A stretch of 64,000 bases of DNA, from positions 3,314,501 to 3,378,500 of the forward strand of contig CM037845.1 of assembly GCA_021234535.1 (NCBI GenBank), written 5' to 3'. Within the stretch, counting starts at the first letter, position 1. Each line of letters opens with the position of its first letter. Source of the stretch: Stichopus chloronotus (taxonomy: Eukaryota; Echinodermata; Holothuroidea; Aspidochirotida; Stichopodidae). Positions 24,199-36,084 of the stretch are shown here, in pieces. Below the pieces are notes generated by a model. It saw nothing but the letters and a program-made list of their open reading frames with translations. It was not told the DNA's origin and did not search any database. Both the position numbers and the translations under genes were made by a program.

Positions 24199-24208
24199 AC
24201 ACACACGC
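24161..24208. repeat. (AC)n microsatellite with CG interruptions
   Basis: ACACACACAC interspersed with GCAC, 180 bp downstream of the ATC run. Confidence 0.9.
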
Positions 24209-24299
24209 TATCAAACTTAGGGTCATTACATTGCCACACAGTCAACTCATTACACTACCACCAAGATGGCACACAAAATATTAAGTAGGGATTACAGAA

Positions 24300-26155
24300 G
24301 TATGTTCACAAGACACAATCATGAACGTCACTCCTCACTTTACACCTGTCACCAAAAAGCTGGTGATTGACAACATGACATAAAGAAATTTAACCTCAAA
24401 AAGTACATTCCACTCAAACGGAAGGGACAGATGGAAAGAAACAGTACGTGCTATTCACAAGGGATTTGAAGGGGGCGCTAGTTTGATTTGTGTTGGATAG
24501 TTTCGGGTGTTGTTCAGTTGCTGTTCAACACTGTTGGCAGGAAAGGTAGAAGGATGCAGATCTTGAAGTGTTTGTATTTGATTCAGTTCACAAAATTTCA
24601 TCTCACTTCATCTGGTCTTGCCAATCCTGTCTAACATGTCATGTCTACACTAACACAGGGTGTCGTAATGTACCCAAAAGTAACTGTTAACATAACGTGG
24701 GTGCATGTTTTTCGCGACAATATTTAACGAAAACAAGAGAAAGATGAAACTACTGTACATTAAAAGCAGCAGTGTTCCACGAAGCTGAAATTTGGTTCAA
24801 TTTCATTAAAATTTTACGATCCCATTGTTGAAAAAAAGAACCTTTCTGCAAATATTTTGTTACAAAGAAAACTGGGTTGTGTGCAATTGTTAATCAGATT
24901 AAAACATGTATTATGCAATTGTTGAAAAGAGCTGATTCAGTGAAAATATTTACCACAAGTGTTTGAGTCACAGATTTGTACGTAATTTTGACAGTTTTGA
25001 AAAGGTCTCTGTGTTTATTTTCCCATCTGGAAGTATCAAACAGGTATGTATCTTTCCTTGTGACAGTTGCCATTTGATGTACAGTATCGTGCGAATGCCA
25101 CACTCGCAATAGAAGTTTCAAAAAGTAACCTCTCTTCGTGATTTTCTAATCCTCAATGTCTGCTTGAAGTTTGTTTTATATGCATGAGACTAGAAGATGA
25201 GAAATTTTTTACTCTATGTTTAATCAGTACTGCTCAGAAGTTGAAGCGTAAGTACACTCCTAATTCCCCCAAGAAATCCCCCAGTAATATTTTCCTCAGC
25301 AGCTATTAATCCTGCTGAAGTACTGTTTAAGTCCCTCTCGTCAAAGTTAACAATTCTCCGCAGAAAATGACCTTCGTATTTCTGACGTCACGATGGGCTC
25401 GGGAAGTTTTGGAAAAATGCTATGAATAATTAACCCACAAATGCACATGGGAGGAAACTGCTGTACTCTAGACAAGGTCAAACAATTCTATGGGTTTAAT
25501 GCATGATGTATTCAACAAAGTTGAATTCTATACTTGATACTATTTTGGGAGGAGCCGCCTCTTTTCGTCTAATTGTTAACGTGGTCACGTCACATTCATG
25601 AGTGACTATCACAGGAAACACTTGTCCTTACACATGATAGTATTTTCAATATCTTTCCTTTGAAGTACCCAAATGAAAATTAAAGAGGAAGCTCTTGTGT
25701 TAATCCTGTAGAATGTAACATGTGTTTTCTGTCTGTATCACACATCCATACGTATAGTATGATACATGTACGTGTATTGAAAGGATGGAAGATATAATCT
25801 CGTGACAGTAGGTAGGGGAGAGAGGGGGAGGGAGAGAGGGGGGAGGTAGTGGGACTGTGGCATGTTGTGGGGTTAGAAAACAAGGATACTACCAGCTGGC
25901 AGAAGATAGATGTGTAGTTGAAAAATTAAAACTTTTCTTGATGATCATTTTTAGAGAAGTCGTTGTCAATGTTACCGTGATGATTATGATTAATAATATC
26001 ACCCACAGAAATTCTCTTTCTTATTAGTGATATTGATAACTGTAGAACCTTGCTTTAAATAATTGCAGCAATATTCCATACTTGTTTAATGAGTTGTTAG
26101 CCTCAAACACCTTTTTGCTGTTGTGTATTTGTTACATTCTTGTTGATTTCAGTTC
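24300..26155. other. Non-coding; one CRE-like site
   Basis: TGACGTCA at 25383-25390. No exon. G-rich tract listed separately. Confidence 0.5.
25812..25856 (+). repeat. G-rich purine tract
   Basis: AGGTAGGGGAGAGAGGGGGA followed by GGGAGAGAGGGGGG and GGTAGTGGG: at least four G-runs of three or more, compatible with a G-quadruplex. Confidence 0.6.
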
Positions 26156-26159
26156 TCAC

Positions 26160-26312
26160 TCTCTTGCCTTAACTCAACAAATGCGTCCATCTACTGAACT
26201 GTGCCAATGATTACCAGTGCTCTTGGCACGGTATATGGGAGTGCATTTGTTGTGCTGGGACAGGTAAGTGATTTGTTTGTAAATGATAAAACCACATGAG
26301 TTTAGGATTTCC
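26160..26312 (+). repeat. GTAAGT-bearing repeat, copy
   Basis: Contains TACCAGTGCTCTTGGCAC, GGGAGTGCATTTGTTGTG and GGGACAG|GTAAGTGATT (donor-like GT at 26264). The upstream CTCTTGCCTTAACTCAACAA matches 55326-55350 as well, so the repeat unit may be about 150 bp. Confidence 0.65.
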
Positions 26313-26579
26313 ATGCTGTTCATAGCTTGACAGTTGTGCATGCTTGGTGTGTGCTACATTAAAGGTTAATTAAAAGGTAGCTTGATGTAGTGTGTTCTTT
26401 GTGTGGTATGCAAGGGAAACTCATTACTTGATTTAATGGTAATGAGTGTGCCACATTACACTTTAAGGGGAAATACTGTATTCACATCGTAGACATATAC
26501 TTACCCTTTGTCTCACTAATGCATGCGTTTGACCCATACTCAAATGGTCCTTGAAACTGACTTTAAGGAATACAATATT

Positions 26580-26835
26580 TTACAATTTTTATGGACACAG
26601 AATGAAAAAATATTCAAAAGAAAGCAGGAAGGCAGCCTATTTGTCTAAGAAAGTTTTCTTTCAGGTAGAAATTTAGTTGTTTGTTGCTCAAGAATAACTT
26701 GTTCACCCAAACTTTAAAAAATTAAAATGGTGCATCTGCTGTGTTTTCAGTCATCTTACAAGTAATGTTTTGAGGAGATGAAGCTAACTTGCTGATGTTT
26801 ATTGGTGAGACTGAATGGTTTAATAATGATTACAG
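26580..26835 (+). repeat. ~250 bp dispersed repeat, copy 1
   Basis: Shares GTAGAAATTTAGTTGTTTGT, TGCTCAAGAATAA, TTCACCCAAACTTTAAAAAA and TTATTGGTGAGACTGAATGG with 45068-45340. Confidence 0.8.
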
Positions 26836-26839
26836 CTAT

Positions 26840-29800
26840 TTTTTTTTTTATGTACCATGTTGGTGGATTTTAATGCAATATGTAAGAGATAACTTGACAG
26901 TTGTGTATGTTTGGTGTTATGTATCATATAAATTAACAAAACCTGAAAACGATTCTTCTTTTGTGTAACACATACGGTTAGATGTGATATATATTTGTGA
27001 GTGCTTCTTGAGTATAATACTGATACAATCACTTCCCAGATATCACTGAAAATGAAATTACTCTGTTGAGTCCCATGACATCCTTTATAATGATTCTACT
27101 GTACATAGCTGGCATTTTAATTTGTTTCATGATCGTTTGCTGTCTCATGAAAACATTGTCTTTTCTGTTAATGAGTGTGTGCATCATGTGTATTACTCAT
27201 GCATGATTTCAAAGAAGAACACTTAAGTTAAAGTGATCGTGTGTGTACTGAAAAACCAGATAGATAGGATGTATGTTTGATCTTTAGTTTTTCTTTATTT
27301 TCAAATGTACACGCGAGGTTGTACATGAACGGATTATGTCTTTCAATGAAGGAAAATGACGGTAACTACTTCAAAAACTAACGGGATTGGCATAAAAACA
27401 GCAAAAAATAGAAATCATATTTGAAAATTAACGGTTCTTACTATAACGGCCTACATAATGAATATGCAACAGTACAGGTCTCACTAGTGTATCAAAAACA
27501 TACTACTCAAGTCGTCGCTGCTTGGTAGGTATCGGGAATTGTAGTATTTGGTGAAAGGAAACACTGTATTTACAAATAAGCTACGAACTTGAACACAACC
27601 TTGCCGGCGGTGTCAGTGATCCTGAGTTGTGAACTGAATATTCAATACTAGTATACTTCCCATTGGCTTGCACCATTGATTTGAATGAATACTGTCAACC
27701 ACTACATTATCGTATTTTACACTTTTTCTCGTTATGTTAGAAGAATTTGAAATCATATGGCAAAATTAACCAACTGAAACCTATTTATTTTCCCAGATAG
27801 TCAGAATGGTGTAATTTAAAGCCATACCAAACTTTTCGAGATGAAATTTCAATGCGTTTTTTCCTTTTTGCCTATGCACGCAATCACTTTAATCAAAGAC
27901 ATGATGAGCTATGTTCAGGCAGGCTGTCATTATCCCTTCAGTTCTGGAGTTTGATGCTCTGAATTACTATGAAAAACAGTGGGAATATGAATAATACATT
28001 TGAATGTGAAACAGCGCCATCACATGTCCATTGCCATTTTACCACAGGGTGTGTGTAAGAGAGATATTCTACTTCCAAGTTTGTTTCAGTAAGAAAGAGG
28101 CTCAGGTGTGTGACATGGTCATGTTTACAGCAACATTTAATAAAATTAATATTTCAACCAGCATTATGGAAATGAAGATTTTGTTAGGTTGATATTAAAG
28201 ATATTGTGTAATATATTGTCAAGAAAATGTAATTATGACATTGATAGATTATTGAACCATATTTAATATGAGGTGTCTCTTATTTCTCTATCTGAAATGA
28301 GACAGTGAATGGTTTGGAACTTTTCATTGTTGTAAAATTAATTTGAAATTCTTCCAAATGTGCTCTTGAAAGATCTGCTTCTCAAAGAAGGCCCTCATTT
28401 TAAAATGAGTCCCCAATCACAAAAAGATCTTACACACATCAACGGCCCTGATAAATCCATTTGAATTATTAGAATGGATGTCTTAAGTTCTTAACCAGCT
28501 CTCATGGCATTTCATGTATCACCCAGGCTTAATATAAAGACTGTGTTAGTTGCAAATTTAGGAACAGCTCAGAACCCATAACCCAGCTCTTAAGAGGAGT
28601 TCTGTGACATTTATGATGTAACAGAATATCCTCTGTAAGTATAGAAATACATGCTCGGGTAAAGAAAGTTCCGAGGTGATTAATGTTGTTGTTCTTTACT
28701 ACACTAATGTTGTTCATTTTTTCTAGAACGCGATGTCGTTCACGTTAATCATCGACTGTAGCTTGTGAACTTTAATGTCCTTTGGTTCAATGTTGCCCGG
28801 ACAGTAATGTTCTGTGGATAACGTTTACGTTAATATTTCTTGTTGCAGATTCAGCAGTACTTTGTCACCAGGTAGAATTTATCCTCTCAGCTACCACAGT
28901 AATTGTTTGCTTTATGGTGTCTCCATGTCCTTGTTGTTATTGGATTATAAAAATCTCAACCAGGGTGAAAGCCAAATGAGGGCGAGCCTAGGAAACACCA
29001 TTGTCTTTACCTTACTACATTGTGCATGCTTAAACTGTAACTTTAATAGTATTACATTTGTGACTGTGAATCTGGACTGGTAAGGCTACTTCACAGTAAC
29101 ACTCATTTTTGTCCTCCATGTGGTAACTTCCCACTAGAGGAACATTGAAACAATTATCATCAGTGATGAACTTTACTGGTAGTCCTGGCATTCGTCTGAG
29201 ACACCCAAAATTCTCTACCAAAAGTTTAGCACAAGCTTGTCCATGGGATAACAAAATTTGGTGAATGCTCGACTTGAATCAAAGAATTTTTATGTGCAAT
29301 ACTGTCCGTATATATCTGAAACATAGAAAAATGAAATGTGGTAATAATTGCTGACAGCACAATGACGTGTGATACCCTAAGCTGAAAAATACGTTGCAAG
29401 TCATGACATGATCTCTAGCAGGACGACTACTTTCTGAAAAGGACAATCAAAATGAAACATGCAACGAAGCATATAATAACTGTGTAATAAGTAATAGGAC
29501 AAAATTGCTATCAATATAGCATACTGCATCTTAGCTCTAATATTTTTCTGAGCATGTCCCTACTTTTGCTTACTTTTTCTATTCTTGTTTTTGTAAAAGC
29601 GCCATGAACGTGTCGGTGGACTTGGCACAGTTCACATTGTAGACATATATTTACCCCTTTGGTTACTCGTGAATACCCACACAAGTGAGGTGTGTGGATT
29701 TTAGGTCTTGTTTTATCATTATTATTTCTAGTGCAAGATGTCAACATTTTAATGGACATTTGAACAGTGTAGTTACCAATCTCAGATGGCCTCTGCAGAG

Positions 29801-30440
29801 AAATTTGTGCATGATGTTTGTCAGTGACTGAAGCTATATTCAGCTTTTGGGGTTATAAATCTGACAAGATATTCAACTCATCTCCTTCCTGAGGTTATTA
29901 TACACACTCTCATCACATTTTACAGGAAAGCTGATGACCAGTCATGAATAACGGTAGTACTGTACCCTGTAATTACCGCCTGTGCTGGTTTTGAAGGGTG
30001 ACTACACACATATATATATCTCAGTACATAAATGAGTGCACCGCATGATTGCAAGGCAGTTCTTGTGTAACTTGAGATTTAGGTTATGTTAAACTCATGC
30101 ACTGTCAGCAATCAGTAATACCATAGTAACTTCTGATTTCAGTTCATGTGAATATTTGTTGGATATTTTTTGCTTAGTGGATTTATTGATACCATCAGAA
30201 CTGACATGAATTGAGCTGTGTAATAACACACTGATTGAAGATCACAGAATGGCTTGCCGATCAAGTGAATTCTTTAGTTAATGTGTACATTTATTGTAAC
30301 GGTAGTTGAGGTTTCTTCGTCAGATTGGTTTCTCTGGAAGATGCAAATTTTTTCAACGTCTCTCTAAAAGGAATTCATGGAAAGTTGTCCTTCAGTGATG
30401 CACACTTTCATAATAAAGAGGATACTTTATAGTGTACGCT
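26840..30440. other. Non-coding, nothing convincing
   Basis: A good acceptor (ATATTTCTTGTTGCAG, ending at 28849) has no matching exon of clear coding character. Confidence 0.5.
29632..29705 (+). repeat. Partial copy of the GAGTTGTGGGGA family
   Basis: Contains GTAGACATATATTTACCCC followed by CTCGTGAATACCCACACAAG, the same two blocks as 35039-35150. A further 5' fragment is at 26482-26545. Confidence 0.55.
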
Positions 30441-30448
30441 TTCAACAG

Positions 30449-30598
30449 GATGCTTTACTGTCTCCGTCTTGCATTGATGCGCATCAGTTCTGGCTCTCCG
30501 TTGATTTGTTAGAAAACCATGTAACGTTTACTCTTCAGTTCTTTCAACTCATTGATGAAATATTAGTCAATGATTTTCAAAGATTCTTCATTCTCTGA
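30449..30598 (+). CDS. Weak exon candidate, unrecognised
   Basis: After GTACGCTTTCAACAG the phase 0 frame reads DALLSPSCIDAHQFWLSVDL and then LLENHV...FFQLIDEIL up to TGA at 30596-30598. The peptide looks like an amphipathic helical segment and could be a terminal exon, but no in-phase upstream exon or poly(A) signal was found, and a 73-residue open frame can arise by chance in 64 kb. Confidence 0.15.
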   Translation, partial: DALLSPSCIDAHQFWLSVDLLENHVTFTLQFFQLIDEILVNDFQRFFIL

Positions 30599-30599
30599 C

Positions 30600-32040
30600 A
30601 TTTTCATTTATCCTTTGAATTTTCGTTAAACAATGTCAGCATGACGGTAGAGCTCTTGCAAATAACAACTTTTAAAACAAAAGCATTTTGTCATCACTTA
30701 AAGCAATTTGGCACCGAGTTTCACTAGTGGTGTAGTGTGATTGGTTAAATCAAACCTGTTTTCGAAGTTGTTTGGTTGTTGGTTTTATCTGACAATTTCC
30801 TCAAAGCCCTTTACTTGCGAAGTATATATCTTCAAGGCTGCGATGAATGCCCTTGATAGGATAAATGAGAAGGGAACTGTAAAAGCTGCTAAACAAATTA
30901 AATCCTCCCCAAGCTGGAAGTTCTAAAGAGTGCTTTCCACGAGGGAAACTGAAAGCTGACTTTTTCTCTCCACAAAGTGAAATATTCTTTTGAAAACCAC
31001 TCATCTGTGGATTGAGGACTGGATTCCTTCTTTTTTTTTTTTTTGGCCTTCCTCTGAATTCCATTGGTTGTGGTTATCTGTGGCCGAGTCTAAACCAAAG
31101 CTGTATATTTTTACCAATACACTAAGCAGGTAGCACCTGTGTTGCATTTTTGAAAAGTTTGCTTAGATGCAGTGAATTTTTCTACCACTGTAGGTGGTTG
31201 GGTCTCCCTTAAACTGACCATGTTCAGTAGAACTTGATGTGTGCTGTACGTAATACGTGATTTTCTCTCTGCTGTGACAGTGGATATTTTCCTACATGTG
31301 GATAGAGCTTTCATCGAAGTGATTTGGTGATACAGTGCACTTTACACAATATCATCCTCTGAAACTGGCTCACAGTCAATTGTTTCTCACATTGGATAAT
31401 TCAAAAGTTGGGATATGTTTTTTTCTCCTTGCTTGTCATTTTTACAGAACTCCTCTGTACATTCCAGCATGTACAAAGACTAACTGTTCCTTGCATATTG
31501 TTTGACCTTTGACCTTGGATTCTCCTAGTTCCTGTTTTCTCATGTATATTTGAAGAACACTGTACAAATAGGTTATCTTTAATTCGAACTACACAACATG
31601 GATCAGAAATTTTGATGGAAAGTGAATTTTTGGTCGCCAAGGAGATTCCAGATGTGTTTACTTTGAGTAGAAATACCTCATTATCGAAATCGCTTTTGTG
31701 ATATGCAGTAAAGTTTGTTATATGTTTGTCCCATACAGTACACCCATAGAGTACCAACAGTATAATACATAGTTCTTGTTTGGAACCATCTGTCATTTAC
31801 TGTAGAATATGAATCTACAAATATCGTCTGTTTAACTCAGTTGTCACCCTCACGAACAACGCCACCACTCATTTTCAAGACACTTGTAAGGTTTAAGACA
31901 CTTGTTTGTCTCACCCACAACAGAATTTCATGTCTGGTATCGTCTGCTTACGTTACTGGTACCGTATATGACATTGTTTGAGCTGACTAGTGGTGAACAT
32001 TTCTAGCAGATTTAAGGCAAAGAGAGGGGGCCTTTGGTGA
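30600..32040. other. Non-coding; would hold the promoter if exon 1 is the first exon
   Basis: No TATA box or CpG island stands out upstream of 32072. Confidence 0.45.
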
Positions 32041-32071
32041 AATTCAGAGTCTTTGCCTTTGTATTGCCGAA

Positions 32072-32191
32072 ATGAAGAAGAGATCCAGTCTTGCTGGGGT
32101 CAGTCTTTCTGCCTCTCAAAACAGAGGAGAAGATGGCCAAGAACCACAGAGAAGGATATCCTTACCAGTGAAACTTCACAGCAAGTTACGG
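32072..32191 (+). CDS. Exon 1 (putative first coding exon, residues 1-40)
   Basis: Opens with ATG in the context CCGAAATGA and encodes 40 residues beginning MKKRSSLAGVS. The peptide is basic and Ser-rich and carries an RRIS motif at residues 27-30, which matches the consensus for basophilic (PKA-type) kinases. The donor is CGG|GTAATC, only moderate, but it leaves phase 0, exactly what the next good exon at 37210 needs. A 5' UTR presumably lies just upstream; an AAATTCAG at 32040-32047 could be an acceptor if there is a further non-coding exon. No TATA box was seen. The alternative is that translation starts in exon 3 (ATG at 55637) and this segment is an unrelated open stretch. Confidence 0.55.
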
Positions 32192-32787
32192 GTAATCCAG
32201 TCAACATTTTTTGTGTCCTCTGTAAAATCTTGTTTTACAGTATTATTGATCTTCTGAAGCAGTTGAAATGAGTCTGTGGAATAACCTTGGAATAGCACAG
32301 GTGGAACTAGTATAAAAGTATAAGCTGGGTTGTAATGTGCACACATTGGATGCAGTTACAGGGAATATTCATAGAATGTGACATCAGTGGTATACGCCCT
32401 TTAAGTGACGGATTCATGGTCATGTGTTCTTTGTTAGCAAGTCATGAAACAATTGTAAGCACATTTGATTATTGGTATTTCATTGCAATCATTTGAAAAC
32501 CCTCAATTGATATGAAATGCCCCCAGAAGTGAAAGGCTTTATCTCACTAGTTACCCACGTACCTGCACTGCATTTTACTACTCAAATCTAATGTTGCTAC
32601 TACACAGTGCCTGCTTAACGTGAAAAACGAGACAGCCTCTGTGCGGGCACTCTATGTGAACTTGCTGAATTTCATCCACTAGGCACAGCAAATGGTTCAA
32701 AACGGCATTTTCTTTTCCTGCTTTTTTCACTGGGAAAATAGGTGGTCCTATTAATGAGTAGATGTAGACGGGTGTGTTGTATTACAG

Positions 32788-32991
32788 TAAGTTTCCGCAA
32801 CACAAATTTGATGTGTGGTACTGTAGACCCAATGCTAACGATACAGTGGACGGTTTGGTCGGGTACCCGGGTATCCAACGGTTACGAGACAAAATTACCA
32901 AATTACCAGGTTCTGATTTTAAGGAATCAACACTCACAATTTGTACCAGGGTACTTGAGATTGTTGATGGTGACTTACCTGATTTGTTGAG
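32788..32991 (+). CDS. Exon-like segment X of an interleaved reading frame
   Basis: A 204 nt open segment with acceptor GTTGTATTACAG and donor TTGAG|GTAAGG. From the second base it encodes KFPQHKFDVWYCRPNAND and later ICTRVLEIVDGDLPDLL, a composition (W, Y, C, G, balanced hydrophobics) like a folded domain and unlike the low-complexity chance frames elsewhere. It enters in phase 2 and leaves with AG of an Arg codon. It cannot be spliced in frame between exons 1 and 2 of the main gene, but it joins in phase to the segment at 35311. No upstream partner exon was found and no family was recognised. It could be the penultimate exon of an upstream gene, an alternative transcript, or a pseudogene fragment. 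Confidence 0.45.
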
Positions 32992-33524
32992 GTAAGGAAA
33001 TTTTTTATTTCTTCTTGCAATTGAAAATCCAGGTGAGTAAATTTTATCAGGGCTTCTTGAGATTGTTAATACTCAGTGCCAATATTGATAAACTTTACAC
33101 AGTATGACTGTGAGATATGTAGACAGTCTGTGACAGTTTTATGAGGTTTTATTATTCTGCTGGGAGATTGTTGTAAGCATGACTCATTGCCTCAAATGTG
33201 GAACATTTAAAATGGTTATTAAATCACCAGAAAAGAAACTGTATACCTTAAAAGTATTAGAGTTTACCATATCTGAGTTTTATGGCTGGTTGTGGATCAT
33301 AGGTCGACCATTTAGGTGCAATGTATAGATCCTATACTTTGCAAGTGCATGCTTCTGACCTTGTTCTCTACCAGGCCTCACTACTACATACTACCAGGCC
33401 TGTAGACAGACTAACCAATTTGGGGAAGGGACATCAATGTTGGAGTTTTTCTGCCCTGGGAGAGTAGTCTAAAGTAAGGGGTTCCCCTTTCCCATCGAAC
33501 AGTTTTGCCTTTTTCAGGGTTCTA

Positions 33525-33620
33525 GATGCATATTGGCACCAGATTTCCATCTTGTTCTCTGTATCTGTATTCCAAAAAAGCAGGACCTTTTGTTGAAATT
33601 TTTTTTCTGGCTATGCGCTG
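33525..33620 (+). repeat. ~90 bp dispersed repeat, copy 1
   Basis: TCTGTATTCCAAAAAAGCAG and GACCTTTTGTTGAAATTTT also occur at 46770-46850 with few changes. Confidence 0.7.
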
Positions 33621-34099
33621 TCACTTTACAATTTCATGGATCCACAAAGTCACTGATGTGTCTATTCCATGTTACAGAATAAGTAACTAGCTTCAAGCAG
33701 GTGTTTACATGTACAGTTTTTCACATATCTCCAGTGCAAATGAAGCCAACCGTTGTGTGAGTGATACACGTCCGTTGTGCTGGCAACACAATAAGTAGTT
33801 GACAAGTAAGCTGAAATGGAGGTGGGATGAGGGGGCAGGGAGTCAGTGAGTAGGAGGGGTGGATGAAATCCATCTGGTCCCTATAATTACAATGGACTTT
33901 TTCATTTTATGTGGAGATAGGTATCAAGTTGGAGTCAATAGGCTAGAACAACTCTGTGATAGCCAGGGTCTGAATCTTCTCAAAATAGGAAAAATAAAAG
34001 GATAGTTAATGGCAGTCATGCATGTCCAGATTTTAGCTTAGGCCGCTGTTGTTTTACTTAATGATATAATTGGCAATAATCACTAGAATGAAATCAAGA

Positions 34100-34860
34100 A
34101 CTTCTGTAAGTGATAATTTGCTTGAGGATACCAGTAACATGTGGCAATGACATAGCAATCAGTAACCCACACCCTTCAAATGGTAGTTGGAACAAACCTA
34201 CGGTGTGTAGGTTTGCAGTAGTGACAAAGACTCATCGCCCCCTAAATAGTAGTTTGAGCATATCAGGAACATGTAGAACTGAAATAGCAGTCAATGACCC
34301 CCCCTTTCCGACCCAATGGAATTGTAGGAAGATCAAGCCTGTGATATATAGTGCTACAATAGTAATAGGAGGTTTAGGAAGATTTAAGACAGTTGATTTC
34401 CACACTGTGAGTCGCAACGGCCGGCAATTGCAGAAGGATGGTGACCGGATACGTTTACTCGCCAGTTGCTAGTTTATGGTCAATACAGTAGTGCATAGGT
34501 TATATGAGGTGAGTACGTTGCTCATTAATTCCCAAACCATTAGCTTTGAGGAATCAAATGACCTCTCTCCCCATGAAATGATAGAACATGCCTGCAATAT
34601 GTAGGGCCACAATAGTAACTAGGAATCCTCATAGTAATCAGTAGTTTGAGTATACTAGTAATGTGTGATACAACACTTGTAATCAAAACCCCCTCCACCC
34701 CTGTTAAATAGTGGATTGAGCATTATACCAGCAACATGTGAAATTACAAAGCTAGTAAAGAAGGACCACGGTATGAAATGATGGTTTGAGCAAGGTTGGT
34801 CTTCATGTAATTATTGATTGACCCCCCCATCTTAGAATGGTAGTCCAAACATACGAAAAG
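34100..34860 (+). repeat. Degenerate ~100 bp tandem array
   Basis: Words such as TAGTTTGAGCATA, CCAGTAACATGTG, ATAGCAATCAGTAACCC and C-rich CCCCCTT tracts recur 6-7 times in the same order. The 120-codon frame at 34110-34472 comes from the array and includes the embedded MITE-like copy. Confidence 0.65.
34395..34520 (-). repeat. MITE-like family, copy 3 (inverted)
   Basis: Reads GGAAGGATGG-type and GTGCATAGGTTATATGAGGT then GAGTACG, the reverse complement of the 13.5 kb copy. It is inserted in, or is part of, the degenerate array at 34100-34860. Confidence 0.65.
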
Positions 34861-35038
34861 GAACCTGAATTCAATTATGTTTTGAGAGATGCCTACCAGC
34901 AACTTGCGAGATCTATACGCCATTTTTCTGTATAATCGTATGCTAAGTTTGAATTCCAACATTCGTTTCTTTGATAATTCGTTAGTAGTGCACAATAAAT
35001 TCAGGCCATCACGAACAAAGCGAATGCTCTTTACATCT

Positions 35039-35150
35039 TAGGTGATATATTCACATCTTAGATGTATACTTACCCCTTGCTTACTCATACATTATGTTTG
35101 ACCTAGCTCTCTCGTGAATATCCACACCAGTGAGTTGTGGGGAATTTGTG
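35039..35150 (+). repeat. Copy of the GAGTTGTGGGGA family
   Basis: Shows the fuller form: TAGATGTATACTTACCCC, then CTCATACATTATGTTTGACC, then TGAATATCCACACCAGTGAG and TTGTGGGGA. It lies 160 bp upstream of candidate exon Y. Confidence 0.6.
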
Positions 35151-35310
35151 TTGAATTTCTGTTTCATTCATATTCTTCCCACCCCCCACCTCCACAACCA
35201 CAGCACTGTCTCTGTTCTCCATTCTCCCATGGATGTTTTTAATGTAAAACAAAGAACAAGTTGTTTTTCATGATGATGACAAAGGGAATTTGTTCCTCGT
35301 TTGTGGTTAG

Positions 35311-35497
35311 GTACTGCAGCTGCACTGATTTGTTTTCCTTTGATGCACCTCTAACATCCCCTTGTCAAAACACCAGCGGATGTGACCAGCAGACATACCT
35401 CTCGTCATTTCTCAAAAAGGGGAATCCAGATTGTATATCTAAGGATGAAATTTTTGCCCCTCTGGAAGTTAAGTTGATAAACATAGTAACTGAGTAA
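35311..35497 (+). CDS. Possible terminal exon Y joined to segment X
   Basis: After TTCCTCGTTTGTGGTTAG a frame begins with one base that completes the AGG codon of segment X, then reads YCSCTDLFSFDAPLTSPCQN, continues with a Cys- and Ser-containing stretch, and ends KLINIVTE with TAA at 35495-35497. X plus Y gives about 130 residues. The joint product has at least five cysteines and no obvious signal peptide in what is visible. No AATAAA signal was found in the next few hundred bases, which weakens the terminal-exon reading. Not recognised. Confidence 0.4.
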
Positions 35498-36084
35498 TCC
35501 TAATTTGTAATGTACATGGTCTATTAGGAAGAAGTGGACTTCTAAAGCACCGGACATACCTGTGATTTTCAGGAAGTAATAAGGCCATCCACTTCATAGT
35601 ATATAGAAACTTAAGAATAGTGAAACCAGGGTTTGGAAGGGCAGTTTCAACTTTGATGGTAACCTCAGCGAGTTTCATTTCTACTTTGCTTCACTTTCAT
35701 GTGATTTTGCTCATTGATTCGAGTAACCATTGGATAGGCGGATGTTATCTGTCTTTTTTTCGGTAAAATACCGTCCTGTGACTGTTACACTATCTTGAAA
35801 GTTTGAATCCAGCATGCAAAAACTTTGGATTTGGAAAATTAATGGTGTCAAGAAATCTAAGAAGGTAAATTAAAACTTACATTGTTTTATTTTCTGTATG
35901 AGAATCTTTGTGCAAGATTTCCTTTTTGCCTTTTAAGTGTTTATATGTATTTTTTTTTCTGTAAACATTTTTCTGCAAACCTTCTCATTCTTTTTTGGAG
36001 GTCTCTAATGGATTATCCTTTTGCTGAGAGTGCACTACACATTCTTTTCCTTCTCTTCAATCTGTTATTCATGTCATGACAACC

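Noticed and set aside
28850..28872. 23 nt micro-exon between TTCTTGTTGCAG and CACCAG|GTAGAA
   Set aside because: Too short to assess, poor donor, and no partner exon.
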